Part shown: positions 11,163-19,472 of the stretch, piece after piece
Numbering within the stretch: position 1 is the stretch's first letter
How the letters are laid out: each line of letters starts with the position of its first letter
NCBI GenBank assembly: GCA_051294375.1
Contig: CM119267.1
Coordinates: forward strand, 15,664,105 to 15,728,104
DNA from: Paraspadella gotoi
Taxonomy: Eukaryota; Chaetognatha
Direction: 5' to 3'
DNA length: 64,000 nucleotides
The notes under the pieces: generated by a model
What the model saw: the letters and a program-made list of their open reading frames with translations, nothing else
Databases searched by the model: none
Told to the model about the DNA's origin: nothing
Position numbers and translations under genes: made by a program

Positions 11163-13220
11163 TCAATACTCTGATTCAAGACAAGGGTCTGAATTGCCGT
11201 CGGTTCTGAGTAATCGCGCTTCGTCAATTCTCCTTCGGTCATCGTTCCCCGATGATCTTGATACGAAATCGTCCCCTTCGGCGTTCAAATCCTTGACGAC
11301 CTCTTCACAAAGCTCCAGCTTGGCAGCGCCAGTGGAGAGCACGGGACTAGTCGCGTCCTCCAATTCCTCCACGCTGGGAACCACTAACTTCTTTCCCCTC
11401 TCCTCGACAATCTCGTCTACGGCCGTAAGGCGAATAGGTTTCCCAACGAATTCTTCAAGCTTCACGTCCGTCTTCGTCTTTTCCTCTAAATATTCATCAT
11501 AAAAGTGGGGTTGCGTCTTGGCTACGCCGTAATCCTCAAGAAGCGCGCGACCTGTTGATCTCGCGACTCGCTTGGCGAGCGCCTTGGCCCCAAAGGCGCC
11601 CGATAAATAACCAGCATACCCTATGTTACCGACAGCTTCGAGCCCACCGGAAGCTGTCTCAGCGACTTCGCTCCCAAAACGCCGATCGATAAGCTTGACA
11701 CTTTCGTCGGCGATGCTGGACGCCAAGATTCTTCCGGCGGCCTCGAGTCCCTGATAGACGGTGACGAATCCTTCCAACCCGCCGGAAATGACTGTCAATG
11801 CTTTGTCGGTAGCCGTAATTCTGCCTGTTCCACCTCTTTCCGACGACTCGCCGCCAATGCGGTACTTTTCTGGCAGATATTTGTTGGCCTGCGTTTTGAC
11901 GACTGGCGACACTTTGCGGCCTACGAACATCGTGGCATCGCCCAGCTTTTCCAGGACGAACCCGCCGGCGACGACGGCCGCTTGAGACCCGCGTTTAGCG
12001 ACGTCGACGGAAAACTTGACCTTGGGATCGACGGCGATCGGCGCCGCGAGTGGCTCGATCTTTTCGCGCAGCATCTCAGAGCCCCTTCGAATTCCGCTGC
12101 CCGCCAGTTGAGCGCCTTTGACCAAACCCTGAGAGAGGGTGCTGGCACCGGTCAACATTCCGCGAGCGACGAAATCCGCAGCGAGGGCTCCCCTAGGCTG
12201 AACGCGGTGATGCGAAGTTGCTGCCGTAGCGTTAAGTTGAGAGGACTCAATTCTGTCGTCCGACTGGCCTCCGACCAAACCAAGAGACTCAGCCTCCTCT
12301 CTCGTCAACAGCAAAGCTAGATCGTGTAGGCATTCTTCAAAAACGTATTTGATATCCAGAGCGACAGCATTCGGGTCAAGAACCAATCCAACTGCTGTCT
12401 CCGTAGCAAGATGCGACACGGAAGAGACCTCTTGGCCAAGATCAGGGAACATATAGGTATTATCGCTGGTCTTAAGAATCGGGGATAAAACTCGTTGGCT
12501 CAAAGGGAAAATCCAATCGTCCACTTGAAGTATATGTTCTAAGCAATTAAAGTTTTCTTGCTGATCTCTTGGTGTTGGAAGTTTGTAAATGACCAATGCG
12601 GAAGTAACAGAGTCAGAGTTAGGGAAAACCTCTTGCGTGGAGGGATTAACACGGAACACTCGGACGCCGTCGTCGATTCGAAACAACTCTCTAGTGACTT
12701 CGACGCGCCACTCAGGAGAGTAAAGGGTCTTTTCCTTTGCATCTTTTCCGCAGTCCGACGCCGAAGAGGACGGCTCAATTGTTGCCGGCGGGGTTGCATC
12801 CGGGTAATGAGCATCGGATGTTTTCCTCGATGACGGCGGCTCCGGAAATTCCGAATAAGGGGGAGGGCGCGGGGGAATAGAATTGGTATCCGTCTCGCTG
12901 TACGGTGGCGGTGGCGAATTTCGTTTCATCTCCGGAGCCGATCCCGCTCTCTCGAGTCGCTCTAGAAGTTTCACTCTGGCTCGGGCTTGCATTCCGTGTT
13001 GACGCATCTCGCGTTGAAGCTTTCGGGCGTCAGTCCAGGCGTGGCCGACGCAGCCCGTCAAATCGCATCGGACCTCGAGCCCCGCATTCATGACTGCCAG
13101 GCCTTGCCGATATGAAGCAAGAGCCGCAACCGTCTCGCCAGACTCGTCGTGGGTGAGGGCTTCCGACAAAAGGGTGAGGCCTTCGGCATGGCAGCCACGG
13201 ATCAGGCCTAGGCCATCCAT
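11163..13220 (-). CDS. SPART: Spartin (MIT and senescence domains), single exon
   Basis: One uninterrupted exon encodes 685 residues (human spartin is 666). Residues about 8-90 form a MIT-type helical domain (CHAEGLTLLSEALTHDES to RLERAG). Two PPxY motifs follow (PPPPYSE near 103-109, PPPYSE near 119-124), the docking sites for WW domains of NEDD4-family ubiquitin ligases. The centre has a spartin-specific region with DWIFPLSQRVLSP and TYMFPDLG. Residues about 345-590 form the alanine- and glycine-rich senescence domain. The C-terminal 90 residues are acidic. Spartin works at lipid droplets, endosomes and the cytokinetic bridge. Start 13220 is the first Met of the frame. Confidence 0.93.
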   Translation of the reverse strand: MDGLGLIRGCHAEGLTLLSEALTHDESGETVAALASYRQGLAVMNAGLEVRCDLTGCVGHAWTDARKLQREMRQHGMQARARVKLLERLERAGSAPEMKRNSPPPPYSETDTNSIPPRPPPYSEFPEPPSSRKTSDAHYPDATPPATIEPSSSASDCGKDAKEKTLYSPEWRVEVTRELFRIDDGVRVFRVNPSTQEVFPNSDSVTSALVIYKLPTPRDQQENFNCLEHILQVDDWIFPLSQRVLSPILKTSDNTYMFPDLGQEVSSVSHLATETAVGLVLDPNAVALDIKYVFEECLHDLALLLTREEAESLGLVGGQSDDRIESSQLNATAATSHHRVQPRGALAADFVARGMLTGASTLSQGLVKGAQLAGSGIRRGSEMLREKIEPLAAPIAVDPKVKFSVDVAKRGSQAAVVAGGFVLEKLGDATMFVGRKVSPVVKTQANKYLPEKYRIGGESSERGGTGRITATDKALTVISGGLEGFVTVYQGLEAAGRILASSIADESVKLIDRRFGSEVAETASGGLEAVGNIGYAGYLSGAFGAKALAKRVARSTGRALLEDYGVAKTQPHFYDEYLEEKTKTDVKLEEFVGKPIRLTAVDEIVEERGKKLVVPSVEELEDATSPVLSTGAAKLELCEEVVKDLNAEGDDFVSRSSGNDDRRRIDEARLLRTDGNSDPCLESEY

Positions 13221-13452
13221 CGCAGTGCGATGGAAAAAAAGCCCAATAAAAAATTACTAAATGAATTTGTAAATATCTTGTTAACATTAAAAAGTTTGGA
13301 ATTAATTTATTTTGAAAATACAGTCGTGAAAAAATGCATTATCACAATTATAATTTTCAGATAAAAAACTTAATGATTCACAATTTTTAACGATTCAAAT
13401 AATATCAATGACTAGGTAGAACAAAGGTAGCAACTCGACAAGAGTTATCTTT

Positions 13453-16400
13453 TCATAATTTAGCTTTTCGCGGAGCCGGTAAAATGTCCTTGATTTTCGT
13501 TGCCAATCCCATGTTTCCCGAAATCTTGAACATTCCACGGAGAAAAGCTTGAGGAGGGTTGAGCTTTCCCTGCATCAGTTGAATTAAAACTCCGTCGTCG
13601 ATAGAGATAGTCACATCGGCTTTCGGAAGGAGTTCCTTTCGTTCGAAGAACTATAATCATTTTTTGTAATTATGCACATCAAACGTAAATATCATTGTTA
13701 AACCTACGTTCTACTTTTCTTACTTATTTTTGAGATTGTGAGTCACCCCTCACTGTGAGCTTAAGACAGAGAATACAGTTCTCATTTTTCTTCTTTTATT
13801 GTATTCTCATTTTTTAAATTCTGATAATAAAAGTTCTTATTTTTTAAATTCTTATAATAAAATTTAAATTTGTGGTTCCATATGGAACCGGGATTCTTCA
13901 TGGTTTTCCCCACCAACAAAGTGAGCATCTGCTCTGCAAACGCGAAATCTCCCGAGAGAAAAAAGAAGAGGAAACCTCCTCTTCCCCGCCTCTCCTTCCC
14001 CCTCGTACGCACCTCCTCAGTACGCCGACACGAGACAGAATCACTCGTAACCAAGCAAACCAAGAGGGGGGAATCCCGCGAAGACTTCCGGTGATGTGTC
14101 ACGCCCACCTACCGGACGTCGTAGAAGGGGGGGATGAGAAACCGCAAAAAACCAGTCCATGGACGAAAACCGGGTCTGGAGAAACTGACGGCCGGACGAG
14201 GCAACGGCCGAAAGAGCTGTCGGGCGATCAGTCGGCGTCCTTAGACGTCCCTGGAGCCCCGCCCCTACGCTTGGGAGGCGGCGAAGACTTGCGAGGCCGG
14301 TAGGGACGGCGAGCGGGACTACGCGGACTGCCACGCCCATGCTTGCGGCTAGCAGAACAGGCGCAATTGTGTGGCGCCCCGGAGCGGAGAAGCGAAGAAT
14401 GGAACGCTTGAGATCCGAAGGGGCAGCGTCGACAACTAAGCGCCGAGACTCGGAGGGCCGAACCAAAATCGCCGCCAAACCCGACGAGGCGTCTCCAAGG
14501 GGCTTGGCAAGATCGTCAAGGTGGCCTGCGTCCACTGCACCGGGCCCCTCCGAGCGAAGGGCCTCAACCATGAGGCGGAGAGCGTCAGCGACAGAAAGGA
14601 CATGAGCGGACGCTCCGGCGTCCCTCATGATGCGCTCAAAAGCCTTGAAGCGCGCGTCGTCTTGGAGTCCTTCCGAACGGCGTCGAACTGAGCGGCAAGG
14701 CAACTCTCTTGAGCAGGAGGAACAAAATCCGCCGGCGAAGAGACATCCGACCAGCGCCGGAAACGCGTATTGGCGGAAAGCACGTCCCACGACGTAAAAG
14801 AACGTCGTCCTGGCCAACTCTGCGCAAATCCCTCCACTGCTGTAGGACCCACTCCGAAGGCTGTACAGAAGCACGACGAGACAAGAAATTGTCAAACCCC
14901 GCAGCAGACTCTTCAAGGAGGAACCCTCCTCTGATCCGGAAACGGAGACGTCGTCGTCGACTTGCGCAGATGGGGCGACGAGGAAGGCGTGACGCAGTCA
15001 CCCGCTCGGAGCGTGAAGGCCGATCCGCCGCCAAAGAGGCCGCCAAAGAAGCGAAGACTCCAAGTCGCTGGCGAACAACGAAGATCGACGAAGAACGGCG
15101 AAATGGCGAACAGAGGCATCCAAGAACCATGAAGAAAACGTACATGGAAAAAAAGAGAAATCATTGAAAAATGACAGTCTCAAAAAAAGACCCCCAAAAA
15201 ACACCCCACCAAACACAAGCGAGCCTGAGCCGCCCTCCACCACCGTGGGTGCCAGGGGTGGACGGTGGTGGTTGTTGGTGGGGAAGAACCATGAAGAATC
15301 CCGGTTCCATATGGAACCACAAATTCTATCATGTAGTTCTTCCCCACCAAAAGTGAGCCTGTAACAAGACCAGGCGAAGGCCGACAAAAACAAACAAACA
15401 AAGTCGAGTTAGGTGGGGCACAGGAGGAAAACCCCTCTGTACGCGAATGTACGCCAAAAAAAGGCGAAAAAACAAAACGAAAAGAAGAACTCACCGCCGA
15501 AGACTCTCCAATTCGGAACGAGACGAGCGGCGAAACTCCTTAAATTCGCGACGAACGCTAGAAAGAGCGTTGCTAATTTGGAGAAGAACTGCCTCCATCT
15601 GAAGGGGCATGACTTCGGCCTGACCAGAAAAGCCCGGAATGGCTGATCGGTGGAGGCGGTGGAGGCGGCGGCGAAGAGACATGAGGGTAGTCGAGTTGAA
15701 AAAACACGCGCCTCAGTCCAAAAAACGGAGAGCACTGGACAAACAAGGGGGCCGAAAACAAGGTTCTTCCCCCCTGCAGCCGTACTAAGCGCCGTGGGCA
15801 AACGAGAGGGCCGAGTCGCAGCTCTTCCCTCCGCAGCCGCGCAGGGTGCGTCGAGGGCAAGCGAAAGGGCCGAGTCAAGGCTCTTCCCTCCGAAGCCACG
15901 CACAACGAAGACGAAAAAGATGGCGGCCATGAAGAGAAAACTTCAAAAAGCCACGTGTTGAAGAATATCTGTATTCTGAACTCCAAAAAAAGAGAAACGA
16001 AAAATATGCAAAATTATTCAACAAAAATAATCAAAAAATATTTTCGTAAAAAAGCCGGGAGACTGTGAGCGCAAAGGCGCAAAGGCGAAAAGTGATTCTG
16101 TCTCGTGTCGGCGTACTGAGGTAGCGTACGGGAGGGGGAAGAGAAGGCGGGGAAGAGGAGGTTTCCTCTTCTTTTTTCTCTCGGGAGATGTCGCGTTTGC
16201 AGAGCAGATGCTCACTTTGTTGGTGGGGAAGAACTACATGATAGAATTCTATTGATTCTGTTTTTAAATAAAATAATTAATAGCCTAAAAACTACCTACA
16301 TCCTTCCTTCCCTCAGCATACCTTGACCGTCCCTTGTCCGTCAGCGACGTCGACGATCCAATACCCGGTATCCACTCCAGGAGCTTTGACGTGAAACGCA

Positions 16401-18957
16401 AAGACTCCCTTCAATTTTGAAGCTTTGTCGGGGAGACCTGTAAGCCCGGACTTGAACCCTTTCAAAGTTTGTCTTATCTCTTCAAAGACGACTCGTGATC
16501 GAAAACGGGAAGGCCACTTTTCAAAATCTTCGATGGCCGTATTAACGTTTTCCGGGGATATAGCGTTGCGTGATTTACTCGGAGCCCGATAAATCCCAAC
16601 GACAGCGGCGCCGCCAATCCCGATGTTGTGTTGAAGGCCGATCTTGGCGCCATCGACTTGCCGCTTATCGGCGGCACCGCGCAGCTGCCAAACGATCTCG
16701 GCGCATTGAGCCAAGCCTGTGGCACCCAAAGGGTGACCTTTCGAAAGAAGTCCCCCGCTAGGGTTGATAACGTATTTTCCCCCATAAGTGTTGTCGCCAG
16801 CATCGATGAAACTCCCAGCTTTACCTGCCCATAATTTAATATATTTAAAAATAAAACTTTGGCGTCGTTATAACCGTAGCCGTATAATTACATGAAAGAG
16901 AACTGACCGGGTGGGCATAATTCCAAAGCCTCATAGGTTATTAATTCATTGGCAGTAAAACAGTCGTGTAGTTCAATGACGTCGACGTCCGCAATACCGA
17001 TTCCTGATAAAATAAAATAATGGAAGTATTTTAGGGAGAAATAATAGCAGTGGGGTTAAAAAATTTATGTAGCGTTTAAAAAAAAATTTAATCGATATAG
17101 CTATAGAATTAACAAAAAAAAATTAAGTGATATATATCGATGGAAAAGACGTATTGCCTGCTTTACGCAACGCTTTCTGAGCCGCAAGTTGCGTCATGTG
17201 ATAACCGACCAAAGCTTTCGAAGTTTTCTGATCGAAAGTGGACGGTAAATCAGTAACCATTTCGAGAGACAGTATGGCTACTCCTTGACCTTCAAGGTTT
17301 CGTCGATGCAAAAATTTTTCCGAGCAAATTATAACTGCCGCAGCTCCGTCAGACGTTGGACAACACTGTATTTCCATTTATCATTTTAAATTTCTACAAA
17401 TTTGTCTCAACTCCGTTTCTTTTTTTCCCACGTTTTTTATTGGCTCAACCTGTAGTTTAGTTAACGGATCGTGCACGGTTCGTGAAGACAGAACATCTTC
17501 TATCGTCAATGGTTCCCGCATTTGAGCTCCTGGGTTGTTCATGGCATGACGACGGTTCTTTACGGCTATCTGAGCGAGATGGCGGGGAAGAGATCCATGC
17601 AATTTAATATGATCCCGGCCTGGAATAGTAAGTTAAATACTTAAGATTAGTATTAGTTTTATTTTATGCAACGTCAGTTAAAGAAAAAAGTCATACCTGC
17701 ATTTCCAAAAAGCTGCGCCATTACCGAAAAGGATTCCACCTCCGAAAATTCTCCCATAGCAGAAACGTGTTTATCACAGGGGTTGGTCCTTTCTTCAAAT
17801 TTTTTTTAGTGAACAAAACGCGTGGATGTTATTAATTTTAAAATGACCAGCAAGTTGGATTGGTATTGCGCGGCAAAGACTTTTTATAACTACACAACTA
17901 GCATTGATGTATTAACACTGATGAAGGTCTGAAACTAAGACCGAAACATGTCTGATTTTTCGTTGTGAAAACTACACAAGTATAAAAAATGCACTAGAAG
18001 CGTATTATTTTATGTCAAGTATTAACTAATTTTAAAACGAAATAAACCGCATTGACATTCTGATCACGTGATGGCATTTCTACTCGCTCGGTCACGTGAC
18101 TATACAAATATGGAACATATATGCACATTGCACAAGCGTTTAGTAATTCTTGACCTTACCCCCATTACTTTAACTAGAAGGAATTAAAACAAATATGAAT
18201 TTCAGGTCATATTATCAAATTTTCTGGGGATAACGGGATTATTTTTTAGTTTTCATTTTTCACATTTTTAAAAGCAGATTCGAATTCTTCACGAAATTTT
18301 CGTTAATTTTAATTTAATAATAATATGACCGAAATTATGAGCATTTATAACGTAGGTGGGAGAGACCAACGTACCAGCGAATCAACCGATCGCCACCAAA
18401 GTTTCTTAAAGAGTTGCTTCGCGAGTATACGCGGCGCAGACAAAAGTATAGAGTGCACAATTTTTTTTTTAATTTATGTAATACGCAAATGGCTAAAAAT
18501 TGGAGAAAACCTAACAACCTGGAAACTTTGGAGACAAAGATCCCTTTTCCATCTTTTCGAATCCAAGAGCAAGAACACAGTCCACATTTCCACCTGATAC
18601 CACTTGAAAAGCAAGGTGAAGCGCTGAAGATCCTGAACTGAAAAGGTGATTGTTTGGTCTGTTTGAAAATTCTTTTTTTCCAAATCAACCGAACACAAAT
18701 TCTTACCAACAAGCATTGTTTACATTAAGTATGGGTATACCGGTGAGCCCAAGCTCGTACAATGCTCGCTGGCCACTACAGGTTTCCCCATAAACGTAGC
18801 CAACAAATGCTTGTTCAATGTCCTTATATTTCAAGTTTGCATCCTCCAGGGCTTGCAAAGTGGCTTTAACGGCGAGTTCTGGATAATCCGGTACATTTTC
18901 TTGCGAAGGCTTGTAAAACGGCGTCATTCCAACGCCGATAACATAAATACTGACCAT
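13453..18957 (-). CDS. SCP2: SCPx: peroxisomal 3-ketoacyl-CoA thiolase fused to sterol carrier protein 2
   Basis: Eight exons (18707-18957, 18519-18637, 17697-17792, 17450-17619, 17158-17365, 16908-17003, 16322-16824, 13453-13650) give 546 residues, as in SCPx (about 547). The thiolase part starts [13 protein letters not shown]. It has the nucleophile region [23 protein letters not shown], the histidine motif [10 protein letters not shown] and the C-terminal [17 protein letters not shown]. The SCP2 lipid-transfer domain spans exons 7-8 ([35 protein letters not shown]) and ends AKL, a peroxisomal targeting signal. The enzyme thiolyses branched-chain and bile-acid-type 3-ketoacyl-CoAs. The intron after exon 5 starts GCAATA (GC-AG), confirmed by frame and conserved protein on both sides. 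Intron 7 (2.67 kb) holds a DIRS-like element. Confidence 0.95.
13907..14044. repeat. Left inverted terminal repeat of the DIRS-like element
   Basis: Runs from CCCCACCAACAAAG to GACAGAATCACT. It matches the reverse complement of 16091-16228 with few changes and one or two short indels. Confidence 0.8.
14228..15682 (-). pseudogene. Decayed gag-like coding remnants inside the DIRS-like element
   Basis: Open segments in the same direction suggest a broken capsid gene. At 15682-15491 a charged, probably coiled-coil stretch ([19 protein letters not shown]) ends at CGGCG|GTGAGT, which could be a splice donor. At about 14700-14350 another frame gives [15 protein letters not shown] and [18 protein letters not shown], the helical, alanine-rich style of DIRS gag proteins. 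A third frame ends in a basic, proline-serine-arginine-rich tail ([19 protein letters not shown]) with a stop at 14228-14230. Frames shift between segments, so it is not one intact gene. The gag assignment is by resemblance only. Confidence 0.35.
15274..15357. repeat. Internal complementary region of the DIRS-like element
   Basis: Bases 15274-15320 are the reverse complement of the left end (13866-13914). Bases 15321-15357 are the reverse complement of the right end. The join falls in AAATT, shared by both ends. This region would template the joined ends during circle formation. Confidence 0.7.
16091..16228. repeat. Right inverted terminal repeat of the DIRS-like element
   Basis: Reverse complement of the left repeat. 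The specific end sequence GAACTACATGATAGAATT continues to about 16249. Confidence 0.8.
17900..17960 (+). ncRNA. Hammerhead-ribozyme-like core, possible Penelope-type element remnant
   Basis: In SCPx intron 2 the plus strand reads CTGATGA (17918-17924), then GGTCT-GAAACTA-AGACC, a 5-bp hairpin, then GAAAC (17943-17947) and ATGTC. CUGAUGA, stem II and GAAA are the invariant hammerhead core in the right order. Similar CTGATGA...GAAAC sequences mark Penelope-like retroelements in invertebrates. Stem I pairs poorly here, so activity is doubtful. Confidence 0.35.
18062..18100. promoter_or_regulatory. Paired CACGTG E-boxes in SCPx intron 2
   Basis: Two palindromes 28 bp apart: ATCACGTGAT (18063-18072) and GTCACGTGAC (18091-18100). 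The second equals the CLEAR/TFEB-type E-box consensus. Any regulatory role is inference. Confidence 0.3.
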
Positions 18958-18963
18958 TTTGAA

Positions 18964-18985
18964 CTATAACAGATAGCGTAAAGGA
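18964..18985 (-). promoter_or_regulatory. Unpaired 3' splice-site-like motif before SCPx
   Basis: On the minus strand CTATCTGTTATAG ends at 18964, 6 nt before the SCPx ATG. No upstream exon is recognised. Confidence 0.35.
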
Positions 18986-19199
18986 ATATCACAGACATTT
19001 CAGGAGAAAAATATGATTATCACATATTCGGGCTCATTTTACACAACTTTCACAAGTAAAGCTTTTAATAACAGTAAAAAAATTAAATTTACAAAGTTAA
19101 AAGTAAAATTTTACTTACGCCGATCGGGGTTTTGGCGTTTTTTTAAAAGCCACTTAAAAATACTTATTTAAAAAAAAAATTTAAAAAATAGTATCTAAT

Positions 19200-19250
19200 A
19201 ACCCTAACCAAAAACCGGTTAACCCTAACCACCCCAAACCCTAAACCACC
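19200..19250. repeat. Degenerate interstitial telomere-like repeats (CCCTAA)
   Basis: Three CCCTAA units are spread over 50 bp with degenerate sequence between (ACCCTAACC, AACCCTAACC, AACCCTAAACC). This is too short and degenerate to be a telomere. It may be a repair scar or chance in C/A-rich DNA. Confidence 0.4.
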
Positions 19251-19392
19251 CTTACTTCCCCAACCCAGGCCGGCGAAAGTAAAATTATGCAAAATTAAAT
19301 TTACCCAAATAAATTTTATCATCCACTTTTAAACTCAGAACAATTTTAATTTTGTACGTATTTAAGGACTTACTCGTTCTACTTGAGTTTTA

Positions 19393-19425
<33 letters not shown>

Positions 19426-19472
19426 AAAAGTTTGAAAACAGAATAAAATTTATTTCCAATGAAAGTTGGTAA

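Larger units (their letters stand above)
13866..16250. mobile_element. DIRS-like (tyrosine-recombinase type) non-autonomous retroelement in SCPx intron 7
   Basis: The ends are inverted: 13907-14044 and 16091-16228 are reverse-complement copies of about 138 bp, reading CCCCACCAACAAAGTGAGC inward. The outermost ends differ (GTGGTTCCATATGGAACC at left, CTACATGATAGAATT at right). An internal segment, 15274-15357, is the reverse complement of the right end joined to the left end, that is, of a circle junction. Inverted terminal repeats plus an internal complementary region are the hallmark of DIRS elements. No target duplication is seen, as expected for tyrosine-recombinase integration. The interior is GC-rich with gag-like fragments on the minus strand. 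I see no reverse transcriptase or recombinase, so this copy is internally deleted. Confidence 0.65.
18958..19472. other. Spacer between SZT2 and SCPx with telomere-like and poly-A tracts
   Basis: 515 bp. It contains AACCCTAACC-type repeats at 19200-19250 and a poly-A run at about 19394-19424 on the plus strand. No gene is seen. Confidence 0.6.

Noticed and set aside
14041-14916. Intact 291-codon gene on the minus strand
   Set aside because: Lies inside the DIRS-like element; only part resembles gag, the frame changes along its length and there is no host homology.
19394-19424. Poly-A run as a retrogene tail of intronless SZT2
   Set aside because: SZT2 is on the minus strand, so a tail would read as poly-T on the plus strand; this run is poly-A on plus.
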